The notes: generated by a model not told the origin, from the sequence alone. A stretch of DNA of 64,000 nt from Deltaproteobacteria bacterium (GCA_021802645.1 JAJZRO010000002.1:4257-68256), one strand, 5' to 3'. Numbered from the stretch's first letter, positions 28,780 to 39,569 are shown. Program-made: numbers and translations.

Positions 28780-30270
28780 CTAGCGTTGGTCGAGGTGAGG
28801 CAGCCGGAAGACCATGGCCATGCCGGGGAGGGAGAGGAGGAAGCTCAGGCCGAAGAAGTTGGCATAGCCGAGCCAGGCGGCGAGGAAACCGCTCAGGATG
28901 CCGGCATAGAGGCCGCTCATGCTCATGAGCCCTGAGCCGATGGCGTAATGGGCGGCCTTGAATTCCTGGCGGCAGATGCGCATGAGGTAGGTCATCAATA
29001 CCGCGGTGCCAAGGCCGCCGGCAAACTGCTCAAAACCGTGCACGCCTGCCACCAGCAAGAGGCCGGACGAGGAAAGCGGCGCCGGCAGAGGTTTGCCGGT
29101 GTTGATGGCCAGCACTCCGCGCAGATGGTGGGCCATGGCCATGTAGAGCAGAAGGGTGCCATTCTGGGCGATGAGAAAGGGCCAGATCATCTTTTTGAGC
29201 CCATGGCGGGCGATGAGCGCGCCACCGGCCATGGCCCCGGCAATCGAAGCGGGCAGACCGATGCCGGCTGAAATCCAGCCGTAGTGGACTTTGAGCCCGA
29301 GATCGATCAGAAAGGGGGCGGCCATGCTGCTCAGCATGAATTCGCCGGTGCGGACCAGGACGATGAAGGCGAGGACGACGCCGGTCCGCTCCCGGTCCAT
29401 AAAGGAGATAAAGGCGCTGGCATAGAAGGATTCGGGTCGGGCCATGATCCAAGCATGCAGTCGGCGGCGCCAGAGCAGCACGAGGATGAGGCCGAGAAAG
29501 AGCAACAGGCCGATCCAGGCGGCAAAGTTCAGGCGGTTGAAGAGGGGAACCGTTTGACGCAGTTCGGCGTAAGCGGCGGATTCCAAGGCGGCGCGGAGAC
29601 CGAGCAGCGAGAGGGCGATAATGGTGGCGAGGCCCACGGTTTTCAGCTTGAGGAGGGCTGGAAGAAGGGCCGAGAGGGGTTGGCGTTCGGTTTCGCAGCG
29701 CGGCAGAAAGCGCAGGTGGAAGAGAAAAAAGCCCAGCAGCAGGAGGCCGGCGCCGGCAAAGGCCAGGGGCCAGCCGAGCGTGGTGCCGATGGTGACGATG
29801 ATGCCGGTGCCGGTCATCATGGCGATGCGGTAGGCCATCACCCGGTAGCCGAGGAATTTGGCCTGGCCGGCCACGTCGAGGGCCTCCATGTAATAGCCGT
29901 CGATGGCGATATCGTGGGTGGCGGCCAGGCAGCTGCCGATGAAAAAGAGGGTGACCACGGCGGGAATTGCCCAGGGCAGCGGCGTTACCAGGGCGGTGGC
30001 CAGAATGAGGGTCACGAGCACGCCCTGGGTGATGAGCAGCCATTGTCGCTTGGTGCCGAAGTGATCGATCTGAGGCGACCAGAGAAACTTGACGACCCAG
30101 GGCAGCCCGAAGAGGGAGGTGAGGCCGATGGCCTCCAGGCTCATGCCGCGGTCCCGGAAAAAAACCGAGGAGATGGTGCGGAAGATGGTGTAGGGAAAAC
30201 CCTCGGTGAAGTAGGTGGTGAATGCCCACAGCAGTGGGCTTGCCGCTCGGCGCGGTGCTTGCGTTTTCAT
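28780..30270 (-). CDS. MFS transporter, AmpG-like
   Basis: 496 aa with about 12 to 14 hydrophobic helices. The N-terminal part has FTEGFPYTIFRTISSVFFRD and SLFGLPWVVKFLWSPQID, the hallmark of the AmpG muropeptide permease group and its relatives. HDIAIDGYYMEAL in the fourth helix region is also typical. AmpG imports anhydro-muropeptides for wall recycling. Close relatives carry other substrates, so the role is provisional. The DUF1343 muramidase-like gene lies 9 kb away, which fits wall recycling but is not a linkage. It is divergent from the receiver-PilZ gene. Confidence 0.8.
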   Translation of the reverse strand: MKTQAPRRAASPLLWAFTTYFTEGFPYTIFRTISSVFFRDRGMSLEAIGLTSLFGLPWVVKFLWSPQIDHFGTKRQWLLITQGVLVTLILATALVTPLPWAIPAVVTLFFIGSCLAATHDIAIDGYYMEALDVAGQAKFLGYRVMAYRIAMMTGTGIIVTIGTTLGWPLAFAGAGLLLLGFFLFHLRFLPRCETERQPLSALLPALLKLKTVGLATIIALSLLGLRAALESAAYAELRQTVPLFNRLNFAAWIGLLLFLGLILVLLWRRRLHAWIMARPESFYASAFISFMDRERTGVVLAFIVLVRTGEFMLSSMAAPFLIDLGLKVHYGWISAGIGLPASIAGAMAGGALIARHGLKKMIWPFLIAQNGTLLLYMAMAHHLRGVLAINTGKPLPAPLSSSGLLLVAGVHGFEQFAGGLGTAVLMTYLMRICRQEFKAAHYAIGSGLMSMSGLYAGILSGFLAAWLGYANFFGLSFLLSLPGMAMVFRLPHLDQR

Positions 30271-30305
30271 GGAGTGCCGGCGCGCGGGCCGCGGGAAAAT
30301 TGTAT

Positions 30306-30336
30306 TTGATTTTTCATCCGTTGCTCATGCTATACT
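30306..30336 (+). promoter_or_regulatory. possible sigma70 promoter for the receiver-PilZ gene
   Basis: TTGATT (30306-30311), a 19-base spacer, TATACT (30331-30336; five of six). The predicted leader is about 130 bases. Confidence 0.35.
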
Positions 30337-30470
30337 GATTGCGGTATGGTACCGATGCACGCGTCGCCCGTCGGATTGACGATAGCATTGCCGGCCTGAA
30401 ACCGCAACCGGCAGCAGTGGTGGTAAGGAAGCCTTTCGCGACCCGGCTTCATCGCATAGAGGAGCAGGCC

Positions 30471-31220
30471 ATGGCCCGGCAGATACTCGTTGTTGACCAG
30501 TCGATCAGCATGCGGCGGATCATCAGAACCATGATCCTCGCGGAAGTGAATGATGCCGTGGTGACGGAGTCGCACGATGTCGTCGAGGCGATGGGCCGTC
30601 TCCAGGCCCGGAATTTTCATGTGGTGCTCTTTTCCCGGGAGTCCTCTACCCCCGAGTGGCTGGAGTTTGTCCGCCAGCGCGGCACCGTTGGCGCCGACCA
30701 TGAAAGGACCGCCTTTATCCTCTTTACGTCCAGCAAACAGAAAAAACTGGCCGAGGAATTCCGCACCCACGGCGTCAAGGAGCAGGTCACCGTGCCGTGC
30801 AGCCCCCACCAACTGGGGGAGACGATCAACCGGGTCTGCAGTATCTTTACTCTGCGCTCCGGCCGCCGTTACAGCCTGCCCGGCGCCGTCGCCATCCTGG
30901 AGCAGGGTGCCGGCAGCACCATCGCCGAACTGATCAACTTTAGCGACGGCGGCATGCTCTGCGAATTGAGAGAAGTCGGCGCTTACCTCTGGAGTGCCCC
31001 GGCGATGGTGACCCTCAACCTGCCCTTGGACAGCGAGGAGTTTGTGGCCACCGGCCTCTTTTCCGTTACCACCCGCCTTACCGTTTCGGAGTCCCATCCG
31101 GACCACACGCCGAAACGGGTGCGCATCGCCTTCCGTTTCCTCACCGTGCCGGCCGCCACCAAAAAGACCCTCGACAAGGTCTTTGCCTTCATCGAAAAAG
31201 AGGAAGGAATGATGGAGTAA
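30471..31220 (+). CDS. degenerate response-receiver plus PilZ domain protein
   Basis: 249 aa. The first 120 residues have a receiver-like fold (QILVVDQSISMRRIIRTMIL, LFTSSKQKK, then TVPCSPHQLGETINRV). The phosphoacceptor position reads VVLFSRES, so the key aspartate is missing, and the acidic pair at the start is reduced to one Asp. The second half (about 125-240) is PilZ-like: SGRRYSLPGAVA provides the arginines and INFSDGGMLCEL the D/N-x-S-x-x-G motif for c-di-GMP binding. It may act as a c-di-GMP effector with a non-phosphorylated receiver. GAGGAG lies five bases before the ATG. No partner gene is linked. Confidence 0.75.
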   Translation: MARQILVVDQSISMRRIIRTMILAEVNDAVVTESHDVVEAMGRLQARNFHVVLFSRESSTPEWLEFVRQRGTVGADHERTAFILFTSSKQKKLAEEFRTHGVKEQVTVPCSPHQLGETINRVCSIFTLRSGRRYSLPGAVAILEQGAGSTIAELINFSDGGMLCELREVGAYLWSAPAMVTLNLPLDSEEFVATGLFSVTTRLTVSESHPDHTPKRVRIAFRFLTVPAATKKTLDKVFAFIEKEEGMME

Positions 31221-31245
31221 TTCCACTTCGAACACAGAAGTGGAA
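31221..31245. repeat. inverted repeat after the receiver-PilZ gene
   Basis: TTCCACTTC and GAAGTGGAA form a perfect 9-base stem with a 7-base loop starting right after the stop codon. There is no T run. It may be an mRNA-stabilising or factor-dependent termination hairpin. The rest of the 101-base gap to dxs shows nothing else I can identify. Confidence 0.6.
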
Positions 31246-31321
31246 CGCGAACACCCCGCAAGGACGTACGGCGAGGAGCCACGCAGCGAAGCCGACAAAG
31301 TTGTCGAGAATGGGGTACGCT

Positions 31322-33232
31322 TCAGGCGCCCTTGCCCAGCAGGGCGAGGGCGGTGTCGATGATGGCCGGTGGGTCGATTTTGCCTTGGTGACGCAGCAGT
31401 TCCTGGGGGCCATGCTCCATGAAGCGGTCCGGCAACCCCAGGGTGCGTACCCGGGCATCAATGTCATGCTGGGCCAGGAGTTCCAGCACTGCACTGCCAA
31501 AACCGCCGCGTTTGACGTTGTCCTCCACGGTAATCACCGTGCCGGTCTTGGTTGCCCAGGTGGTGATCAGTTCGTTGTCGAGCGGGCGGATGAAGCGGGG
31601 ATTGATGACCGCCGCCTCGACTCCCAGCTTGGCCAGCCCCTCCGCCGCTTCGAGCGCCGGGTAGACCCGATTGCCCACCGGTAACAGCAGCAGGTCCTGA
31701 CCTTCGCGCAGCAATTCCCCCTTGCCGATCGCCAGCCGCATGAATGGTTCATCCATCGCCACACCCTGGCCCTGGCCGCGCGGATAGCGCACTGCCACCG
31801 GCGCTGGGGTGTGCACCGCGGTGTGGAGCATGTGCCGCAGCTCGTTTTCATCCTTGGGCGCCATCAGGATCAGGTTGGGGACGCAGCGCAGGAAGGAAAG
31901 GTCGAAGACACCATGGTGGGTCGGGCCGTCGTCGCCCACCACGCCGCCGCGGTCGATGGCAAAGACCACCGGCAGGTTCTGCAGGCAAACGTCGTGGATC
32001 ACCTGGTCGAGGGCCCGCTGCATGAAGGTGGAGTAGATCGCCACCACCGGGATCATCCCTTCCACCGCCAGGCCGGCCGCAAAGGTGACGGCATGCTGCT
32101 CCGCGATGCCGACATCGAAGAAGCGATCCGGAAAGCGCCCGGCAAAGCCGGTGAGTCCGGTGCCGGCCGGCATGGCCGCGGTAATCGCCGCAATCCGCGG
32201 GTCCTGCTCGGCGAGTTCGATGAGGGTGTCGCCGAAGACTTTGGTATAGCTCGCCGGGCCGGAAGAGGGTCGGGTCTTGCCGGTGGCGATGTCGAAGGGG
32301 CCCAAGCCGTGAAAGTCGCCGGGGTTCTTCTCCGCCGGACCATAGCCCTTGCCCTTGGTGGTGAGGACATGGACCAGCACCGGGCCATCGCTGAAGTCCC
32401 GGACGTTACGCAGGGTTTCGAGGAGCGAGTCGAACTGGTGGCCGGGAATCGGCCCCACATACTCGAATTTGAGCGCCTCAAAGAGCATGCCCGGTGTGAA
32501 GAAGCCCTTGAGGCTCTCCTCGCTGCGCTTGAGCACGTTGAGGATATTTTCGCCCACCTGGGAGAAGGATTTGAGGAAGTGCTCCATCTCTTTTTTCATG
32601 CGGACCGCGGTTTTGCTGGTCAGCTTGCGGCTCAGGAAACTCGAAAGCGCGCCGACGTTGGGCGAGATCGACATCTCGTTGTCGTTCAAGATGACGATGA
32701 GGTTCTTATCGAGGTCGCCCGCCTGATTCAGGGCCTCGAAGGCCATGCCGCCGGTCATGGAGCCGTCGCCGATCACGGCGATGGTCTTGGTCGGGTCGCC
32801 CTTGAGGTCCTTGGCCACGCTCATGCCGAGGCTGGCTGAGATCGAGGTGCTGCTGTGGCCGGTGTCGAAGGTGTCGTACGGGCTTTCCTCCCGCTTGGGG
32901 AAGCCGCTCAACCCCTCGTATTGGCGCAGGGTGTGGAAACGGTCGCGCCGGCCGGTGATCAGCTTGTGGGCATAGCATTGATGGCCGACATCCCAGACGA
33001 TTTTGTCGGCCGGGGTGTTGAAGACGTAATGGAGAGCCAGGGTGAGCTCGACCACGCCGAGGCAGGGCGCCAGATGACCGCCGTTGGTGGCAACCACCTC
33101 GATGATCCGCTGCCGGATCTCGGCGGCGAGCTGTGGCAGTTGCTCGACCGCGAGCCGGCGCAGGTCGGCGGGCGAGTCGATGGCATCGAGCAGCGGGGTC
33201 GGGCTTTGCGGGGCGGCAGGGGGAGTGGTCAT
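31322..33232 (-). CDS. dxs: 1-deoxy-D-xylulose-5-phosphate synthase
   Basis: 636 aa, standard length. The TPP-binding motif is [15 protein letters not shown] with [10 protein letters not shown] downstream. The N-terminal [32 protein letters not shown] and [12 protein letters not shown], and the later [19 protein letters not shown] and [13 protein letters not shown], are all conserved. It makes DXP from pyruvate and glyceraldehyde 3-phosphate, the first MEP pathway step. The ATG overlaps the ispA stop by four bases. xseB-ispA-dxs is one operon; ispH, the last MEP step, is at 48 kb. Confidence 0.97.
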   Translation of the reverse strand: MTTPPAAPQSPTPLLDAIDSPADLRRLAVEQLPQLAAEIRQRIIEVVATNGGHLAPCLGVVELTLALHYVFNTPADKIVWDVGHQCYAHKLITGRRDRFHTLRQYEGLSGFPKREESPYDTFDTGHSSTSISASLGMSVAKDLKGDPTKTIAVIGDGSMTGGMAFEALNQAGDLDKNLIVILNDNEMSISPNVGALSSFLSRKLTSKTAVRMKKEMEHFLKSFSQVGENILNVLKRSEESLKGFFTPGMLFEALKFEYVGPIPGHQFDSLLETLRNVRDFSDGPVLVHVLTTKGKGYGPAEKNPGDFHGLGPFDIATGKTRPSSGPASYTKVFGDTLIELAEQDPRIAAITAAMPAGTGLTGFAGRFPDRFFDVGIAEQHAVTFAAGLAVEGMIPVVAIYSTFMQRALDQVIHDVCLQNLPVVFAIDRGGVVGDDGPTHHGVFDLSFLRCVPNLILMAPKDENELRHMLHTAVHTPAPVAVRYPRGQGQGVAMDEPFMRLAIGKGELLREGQDLLLLPVGNRVYPALEAAEGLAKLGVEAAVINPRFIRPLDNELITTWATKTGTVITVEDNVKRGGFGSAVLELLAQHDIDARVRTLGLPDRFMEHGPQELLRHQGKIDPPAIIDTALALLGKGA

Positions 33233-34131
33233 GTGGTCCGGGTATAGATGTAGCGCGCCAGCTCCCGCAGGAAATCGGCCCGCTGATCGAAGTTCGTGAG
33301 GCTGGCGAGGGCGGCGTCCACCGCCTCCAAGGCCATGGCCCGGGTTTTTTCCACCCCGAAGTAGGCAGGGTAGGTGGCCTTGTTGCGGGCGGCGTCGGAG
33401 CCGGCCGCCTTGCCGAGTTCTTCCGTCGTGCCCACGACGTTGAGCAGATCGTCGACGATCTGGAAGGCGAGGCCGACATGCTCGCCGTAGCTGGTGAGGG
33501 CGACGAACTGTTGCGGGTCGGCGTGACCGCCGATGGCGCCGGCTTGAACCGAGGCGGTGATCAGCGCCCCGGTCTTGCAGCGGTGAATGCGCTGCAACTC
33601 CTCGAAGGAGATCGCCTGGCCCTCGGCGGCCAGATCAAGGGCCTGGCCGCCCACCATGCCCAGGGGGCCGATGGCCTTGGCCACCAGATGGATGAGCCGC
33701 ACCTGGTCGGCCGGTGAGAGGGTGGCCGCCAGTTCCGGCAGGGTGAGCAGTTCGAAGGCATAGCTCAGCAAGCCGTCGCCGGCGAGGATCGCCGCAGCCT
33801 CCCCGAATTTCTTGTGGTTGGTGGGCATGCCGCGCCGCAGATCGTCGTTGTCCATGGCCGGCAGGTCGTCATGGATCAGCGAATAGGTGTGGATGCACTC
33901 CAGGGCGCAGGCGAGCGGCAGCAGCGGCTTGGGGTTGGCGCCCAGGGCCTCGGCCGTGGCCAGGCAGAGGATGGGCCGCACCCGTTTGCCCCCGGCAAAG
34001 AGGCTGTACTGCATGGCCGCGATGTGATCGGCCAGCGGGCCTTCGGCCTTGAGCATGTAGCTCTTGAGCGCCTCTTCCACCACGGCGCGCTTGTCGGCGA
34101 GGATGGCCTTGACGTCCATGGCCGGGGTCAC
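33229..34131 (-). CDS. ispA: farnesyl diphosphate synthase / short-chain polyprenyl synthase
   Basis: 300 aa. The first Asp-rich motif is [17 protein letters not shown] and the second is [26 protein letters not shown] and [15 protein letters not shown] are also conserved. It condenses IPP with DMAPP and GPP to make farnesyl (or geranylgeranyl) diphosphate; the product length is not certain by eye. The start may be GTG at 34131, overlapping the xseB stop (GTGA) with GGAGAGG just upstream, or ATG at 34119. It lies between xseB and dxs with four-base overlaps at both ends. Confidence 0.95.
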   Translation of the reverse strand: MTPAMDVKAILADKRAVVEEALKSYMLKAEGPLADHIAAMQYSLFAGGKRVRPILCLATAEALGANPKPLLPLACALECIHTYSLIHDDLPAMDNDDLRRGMPTNHKKFGEAAAILAGDGLLSYAFELLTLPELAATLSPADQVRLIHLVAKAIGPLGMVGGQALDLAAEGQAISFEELQRIHRCKTGALITASVQAGAIGGHADPQQFVALTSYGEHVGLAFQIVDDLLNVVGTTEELGKAAGSDAARNKATYPAYFGVEKTRAMALEAVDAALASLTNFDQRADFLRELARYIYTRTT

Positions 34132-34370
34132 TCAGCCTCTCCCGTCCCTTCGGTCGGGGTAAAGGGGGTAGGGACGAGTTCGCCGTTCTTCTTGAGCAGG
34201 AGATCCACCCTTTTCTGGGCCTCGTCGAGCTTCTTGGTGCAGAAATCCGCCAGTTTGATCCCTTCGTCGAAGATGCGCAACGAGGCCTCCAGGCTGAGTT
34301 CGCCATCCTCCAGTTGCCTGGTGATCTCCTCCAGCCGGGCCAGCGCCTCTTCAAAGTTTTGTTTCGCCAT
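34128..34370 (-). CDS. xseB: exodeoxyribonuclease VII small subunit
   Basis: 80 aa, one XseB helical hairpin: FEEALARLEEITRQLEDGEL followed by SLRIFDEGIKLADFCTKKLDEAQKRV. It binds the large subunit XseA to make ExoVII, which degrades single-stranded DNA. xseA is not in the window. The acidic Thr/Glu tail ([10 protein letters not shown]) is variable. It heads the xseB-ispA-dxs operon, an order common in Proteobacteria. It is divergent from xerC. Confidence 0.93.
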   Translation of the reverse strand: MAKQNFEEALARLEEITRQLEDGELSLEASLRIFDEGIKLADFCTKKLDEAQKRVDLLLKKNGELVPTPFTPTEGTGEAE

Positions 34371-34580
34371 GGCGGTCCAATCTCTACGTGGTGCAGCGAT
34401 GCGGTTTGGTTGCGTTGCGAAACATATACCATAAATGATGCCATGCCAAGGGGCAATGCCTTTTCCTCGGTGGCGGATTCCGTTTCGGCGGGGCTGACAA
34501 ATGGGAATCCCTGTGGTACGTTTTGCACACTTGGCGGCAGTCGTTGCCTGGAAGTCAGGAGGAGACGCGTTCGGGGTCCG

Positions 34581-35525
34581 ATGTCGGTGAGCCTTGCGGA
34601 GCATATCAGCGCCTTTCGCGAATGGCTGCGGGTGGAGAAGGGGTATTCGCCCCACACCGTGGCGAGCTACGGCCGCGACCTGGAGGAGTTCGTCGCCCAT
34701 CTGGGCGGCGAGGTGGCGCCGGAGGCCATCGACGCCAAGGCGGTGCGCGCCTTTGTCTATGCCCTGCATGGCCGCAACCAGGCCAGCTCGGTGGCGCGCA
34801 AACTTTCGGCCCTGCGCACCTTTTTTCGTTTTTTGATGCGGCAGGGCTTGATGCATCGCGACCCGGTGGCCGGGGTGGCGATGCCGAAAATCGGTCGCTC
34901 TATCCCGGTTTTTCTCACGGTGGACGAGGTCTTTACCCTGATGGAGATGCCGGGGGTGGCCGACCCCTTTGCCGCGCGCGACCGGGCTATGCTGGAGATG
35001 CTCTACTCCACCGGCATGCGGGTGGCGGAACTGGCGGCCCTGAACCTCGATCGCCTGGACTTGGACGAGGGCATGGTGCGCATCCGCGGCAAGGGCAACA
35101 AGGAACGGCTGGTGCCGGTGGGAGAGCCGGCCCTGGCCGCGTTGGAGCAGTATTGGCCGCAACGAACCAGGCTGGCCGTCGAACGGGTGGCGCGCGGGAA
35201 TCCGCCGGAGGCGCAAGCGGTCTTTCTGAATGGCCGCGGCAGCCGACTCACCACTCGCAGCATCGAACGGCTGGTGAGCATGTACGCCGAACGGGCCGGG
35301 ATCGCGGCGCGGGTCACGCCCCATGCCCTGCGCCATTCCTTCGCCACCCATCTGTTGGAGATGGGGGCGGATCTGCGCACGGTGCAGGAGTTGCTTGGCC
35401 ACGCGAGCCTCTCCACCACGCAAAAATACACGCACTTGAACCTCGACCATCTGACCGAGGTGTACGACAAGGCGCACCCCCTGGCCAGGAACCAGGCAGC
35501 GGCGCCCCGAGCCGGCAACGAATAA
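34581..35525 (+). CDS. xerC: tyrosine recombinase XerC/XerD
   Basis: 314 aa. The N-terminal SAM-like domain (1-100) is followed by the catalytic domain with all active residues: the first Arg in [14 protein letters not shown], the [12 protein letters not shown] lysine, [15 protein letters not shown] (His and Arg), [13 protein letters not shown] (His and nucleophile Tyr). It resolves chromosome dimers at dif. The ATG at 34581 is preceded by a weak site. It is followed by hslV and hslU at short spacing; the same order (codV-clpQ-clpY) is known in Bacillus. The 210-base gap upstream, shared with xseB, must hold promoters for both, but I cannot place them with confidence. Confidence 0.94.
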   Translation: MSVSLAEHISAFREWLRVEKGYSPHTVASYGRDLEEFVAHLGGEVAPEAIDAKAVRAFVYALHGRNQASSVARKLSALRTFFRFLMRQGLMHRDPVAGVAMPKIGRSIPVFLTVDEVFTLMEMPGVADPFAARDRAMLEMLYSTGMRVAELAALNLDRLDLDEGMVRIRGKGNKERLVPVGEPALAALEQYWPQRTRLAVERVARGNPPEAQAVFLNGRGSRLTTRSIERLVSMYAERAGIAARVTPHALRHSFATHLLEMGADLRTVQELLGHASLSTTQKYTHLNLDHLTEVYDKAHPLARNQAAAPRAGNE

Positions 35526-35539
35526 GAGGCAGGATAGTT

Positions 35540-36079
35540 ATGAATACGAAGCAGATCCGTTCGACCACCGTCATTGCCGTGCGCCACAAGGGTGAGGTGG
35601 CGGTGGCCGGCGACGGCCAGGTCACCATGGGCAACACGGTGGTGAAGCATGCGGCCAAGAAGGTGCGGCGCCTGTACCACGGCCGGGTGATTACCGGCTT
35701 TGCCGGCGCCACCGCCGATGCCTTCACCCTCTTCGACAAGCTGGAACAGAAGCTGGAGCAGTACAACGGCAACCTCATGCGCGCCGCGGTGGAATTGGCC
35801 AAGGAGTGGCGCACCGACAAGATGCTGCGTCGGCTGGAGGCGCTCTTGGTGGCGGTGGACCAGGAGCATTCCCTGCTGCTCTCCGGCACCGGCGACGTGA
35901 TCGAGCCGGACGACGGCATCCTCGCCATCGGCTCCGGCGGCCCCTATGCCCAGTCGGCGGCCAAGGCCCTGGTCGAGCACAGCGATCTTGGCGCCGAGGC
36001 CATCTGCCGGGCGGCCATGGAGATCGCCGGCTCCATCTGCATCTACACCAACCACGCCATCGTGGTGGAGACGTTATAG
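35540..36079 (+). CDS. hslV: HslV peptidase subunit of the HslUV protease
   Basis: 179 aa. The N-terminal threonine nucleophile is in [26 protein letters not shown], where removal of the first eight residues exposes the TTV start. [23 protein letters not shown] and [17 protein letters not shown] follow. It forms a dodecameric peptidase activated by HslU. The spacing from xerC is 14 bases and to hslU nine, so they form an operon. AGAGGCAGG precedes the ATG. Confidence 0.97.
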   Translation: MNTKQIRSTTVIAVRHKGEVAVAGDGQVTMGNTVVKHAAKKVRRLYHGRVITGFAGATADAFTLFDKLEQKLEQYNGNLMRAAVELAKEWRTDKMLRRLEALLVAVDQEHSLLLSGTGDVIEPDDGILAIGSGGPYAQSAAKALVEHSDLGAEAICRAAMEIAGSICIYTNHAIVVETL

Positions 36080-36088
36080 GTTTTGCTC

Positions 36089-37450
<1,362 letters not shown>

Positions 37451-37467
37451 CCGAGTGGAGTAAACCC

Positions 37468-37986
37468 ATGTACGAACCGGACTTGAAATACTGCCCGCAC
37501 TGCCGGGAGGAATACCGCGCCGAGATCGAGCGCTGCGCGGCCTGCGGGGTGGAACTCCTGCTGGGCAGCCAGATGATGCAAATGGAACAAGGAAAACAGG
37601 TGCAGCGCGAGCGCCAGGTGGACGAGCTGCGCCCGGACGACGACCTGGTCGCCATCCACAAGGCGCCGCTCACCGATATCCGCCACCTGGAGGATTTGCT
37701 GCGCCGCGAGCGGATTTCCTGCCTGGTGGCGGGCGACGAAAAGACCTGCGCCAAGGGGTGCTGCCCAACCACCTTTTATCTCTTGGTGCGGCGGGAGGAT
37801 GCCAGGGACGCCGTGGGGGTGATTCAGGCGGTGCATGCCCAGCACACCGCGCTTCATCACCACGATACCAGCCACAGCGAGGCGGTGTTCAACGCCGACG
37901 TGGGGGAGGCGACCTGCCCGGCCTGCGGCCACAAGTTTCCCACCGCCTTTACCACCTGCCCGGACTGCGGGCTCTGCTTCGGCTAA
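37468..37986 (+). CDS. zinc-ribbon protein with DUF2007-like core
   Basis: 172 aa. A zinc ribbon lies at each end: CPHC with CAAC (residues 9-28 region) and CPAC with CPDC near the C-terminus (GEATCPACGHKFPTAFTTC). The middle (about 58-125) reads DDLVAIHKAPLTDIRHLEDL, RRERISCLVAG and a final strand. This resembles the DUF2007 signal-transducing fold, which senses ligands or partners. A cysteine cluster (CAKGCC) interrupts it. It follows hslU by 17 bases and could be co-transcribed. Its function is unknown. Confidence 0.65.
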   Translation: MYEPDLKYCPHCREEYRAEIERCAACGVELLLGSQMMQMEQGKQVQRERQVDELRPDDDLVAIHKAPLTDIRHLEDLLRRERISCLVAGDEKTCAKGCCPTTFYLLVRREDARDAVGVIQAVHAQHTALHHHDTSHSEAVFNADVGEATCPACGHKFPTAFTTCPDCGLCFG

Positions 37987-38004
37987 GGTGGCGAGGGAAA
38001 AAAC

Positions 38005-38033
38005 TTGTCTTTCTATATCCAAATCAGTATAAT
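38005..38033 (+). promoter_or_regulatory. promoter of the toxin-antitoxin operon
   Basis: TTGTCT (38005-38010), 17-base spacer and a perfect TATAAT (38028-38033). Transcription would start near 38040, which is the first base of the ATA codon where the toxin homology begins. A TGAGTCA palindrome overlaps the predicted start site and could be an operator. Confidence 0.6.
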
Positions 38034-38039
38034 TGAGTC

Positions 38040-38369
38040 ATAAAAAAGCCGGTTTGCTTTCTCGGGGATTCGCTCAAGTGTCTGCGGGAGTTTCAGGCCG
38101 ATGCGAGACAGGACGCAGGGTATCAGCTCGATAAGGTGCAGCGGGGAGAGAAACCGGACGATTGTAAACCAATGCCTGCGATCGGCAAGGGCGTTGAGGA
38201 GATTCGAGTGCGGGATGCGTCGGGTGCATATCGGGTAATCTACACCGCTCGGTTTGCGAATGTGGTGTATGTGCTGCATGCCTTTCAGAAGAAAAGTCAG
38301 GCCACGGCGAAGCGCGATATCGACCTTGCCAGGGCACGGTTTTCCGAGTTGAGCCGGAGGGCGAAATGA
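38040..38369 (+). CDS. HigB/RelE-type toxin (Gp49-like), start codon uncertain
   Basis: Family homology spans the whole frame: KKPVCFLGDSLKCLREF, AGYQLDKVQRGEKPDDCKPM, IGKGVEEIRVRDASGAYRVIY, FANVVYVLHAFQKKSQ and AKRDIDLARARFSEL. These are the Gp49-like HigB toxins, mRNA interferases of the RelE fold. The homologous N-terminus begins at ATA (38040), not ATG, and the next upstream in-frame codons are GTC and a TGA stop. The first standard start is GTG at 38136, which would remove about 32 conserved residues. So the toxin either uses a rare start or has lost its ATG. It overlaps the antitoxin by four bases (ATGA). Confidence 0.65.
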   Translation: MKKPVCFLGDSLKCLREFQADARQDAGYQLDKVQRGEKPDDCKPMPAIGKGVEEIRVRDASGAYRVIYTARFANVVYVLHAFQKKSQATAKRDIDLARARFSELSRRAK

Positions 38370-38659
38370 CTAAAACAGAAAGTTACGAAAGTGTCTGGGA
38401 TGCCCTTGCCGACACCCCCGAAGAGGCCGCCAATCTGCGGACTAGGGTGGAGTTGATGCGGCAGATTGCGGGAATTATCAAGGAAAATAGCTGGAAGCAG
38501 GCCGAGGCCGCCAAGCGCTGCGGCGTGACCCAGCCACGAATCAACGACCTCCTGCGGGGCCGCATTTCGCGTTTTTCCATCGACGCGTTGGTCAACATCG
38601 CCACGGCCCTTGGCCGCCGCGTCCATCTGGAGCTGCAGCCTGATTTTTTTGTCGGCTAG
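38366..38659 (+). CDS. HigA-type XRE-family antitoxin
   Basis: 97 aa. An HTH of the XRE family covers about residues 35-88: IKENSWKQAEAAKRCGVTQP then RINDLLRGRISRFSIDALVNIA, the pattern of antitoxins that follow Gp49-like toxins. The N-terminal part (ADTPEEAANLRTRVELM) probably contacts the toxin. The gene begins inside the toxin stop codon (ATGA). The toxin-first order is the usual one for higBA. It converges with cooC, overlapping it by four bases. Confidence 0.85.
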   Translation: MTKTESYESVWDALADTPEEAANLRTRVELMRQIAGIIKENSWKQAEAAKRCGVTQPRINDLLRGRISRFSIDALVNIATALGRRVHLELQPDFFVG

Positions 38660-39411
38660 ATACCAGTCAGCTTGTCGATCAGCCCCTGGGTGATCTCCGT
38701 CACCGAGGGCAGGGCGGTGGTGATGGGCTGGCCGGCTCGTTCGGTCTTGCGGATCAGCGTCGAATCCGGGAAGCAGGCAATGGGCGTTTCACCCAGGCCG
38801 TCGATGAGGAATTTGCGGTCTTCCTCGTCCTGCACCAGGTTGCCGACAAAGGAGATCTTGCGGATGCGGGTGTCCTTGGCCAGATCCCTGATCTTGAGCG
38901 CGGTGCGGATGCCGGACTGCGAGGGGATCACCACCACCAGCAGGTGATCCACGGTGGCGATGGTGCCGCGCCCGAGGTGCTCCACCCCGGCCTCCATATC
39001 GAGGAGCACCACCTCGTCCGGCGAGAGCAGCAGCTTGGTGAGCATCCGTTTGAGCACATTGCTCTCCGGGCAGGCGCAGCCGCCTTCGGCGGTCTGGATG
39101 GCGCCCAGCACCATGAGCTTGATGCCGTTCTGCTCCACGATGAAGCGGGCCAAGAGATCATCGACCTGGGGGTTGATGTTGTAGAAGGGCGAGCCGGTGA
39201 CCTTGCCAGAGCGCTCGATGAGCAGCTCCTTCATCTCCGAGATCGGCACGATGCGCTCCACCCGTTCCACCCCGATGCTCTGGGCCATGTGCGGACTGGG
39301 GTCGGCGTCGATCACCAGCACCTTTTTGCCGTTGTTGTGGAACTGCTGGGCCAAGAGCGCCATGATGGTGGTCTTGCCCACCCCGCCCTTGCCGCTGATC
39401 GCGATCTTCAT
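38656..39411 (-). CDS. cooC: CooC-type nickel-insertion ATPase (MinD/ArsA superfamily)
   Basis: 251 aa. The deviant P-loop KGGVGKTT (residues 8-15) and switch motif VLVIDADPSPHMAQS identify the MinD/CooC group. GGCACPESNVLKRMLTKLLL carries the C-x-C that binds nickel or zinc between two subunits in CooC. VVLLDMEAGVEHLGRGT is also characteristic. CooC matures the nickel-iron cluster of CO dehydrogenase. No CODH or acetyl-CoA synthase gene is in the window, so the client must lie elsewhere. AGGAG lies about seven bases before the ATG. Confidence 0.88.
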   Translation of the reverse strand: MKIAISGKGGVGKTTIMALLAQQFHNNGKKVLVIDADPSPHMAQSIGVERVERIVPISEMKELLIERSGKVTGSPFYNINPQVDDLLARFIVEQNGIKLMVLGAIQTAEGGCACPESNVLKRMLTKLLLSPDEVVLLDMEAGVEHLGRGTIATVDHLLVVVIPSQSGIRTALKIRDLAKDTRIRKISFVGNLVQDEEDRKFLIDGLGETPIACFPDSTLIRKTERAGQPITTALPSVTEITQGLIDKLTGI

Positions 39412-39569
39412 GTCACTTCTCCTCGGAAGCGCCTGGCCGCGTAATTTGCGTGCAACCACGCGCGGTTTCCGGTTATTATCAGTTGGTATGTGTCACTCTA
39501 ACCATCAACCTCGAAACCGCAAGCAAAAAGCGCCCGCCGCGCCCGGCCGGCCAAGGTGAACGCCCCTCT

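Noticed and set aside
31246-31321. Possible small gene or RNA between the receiver-PilZ gene and dxs
   Set aside because: No start signal, T run or convincing structure beyond the inverted repeat at 31221-31245.
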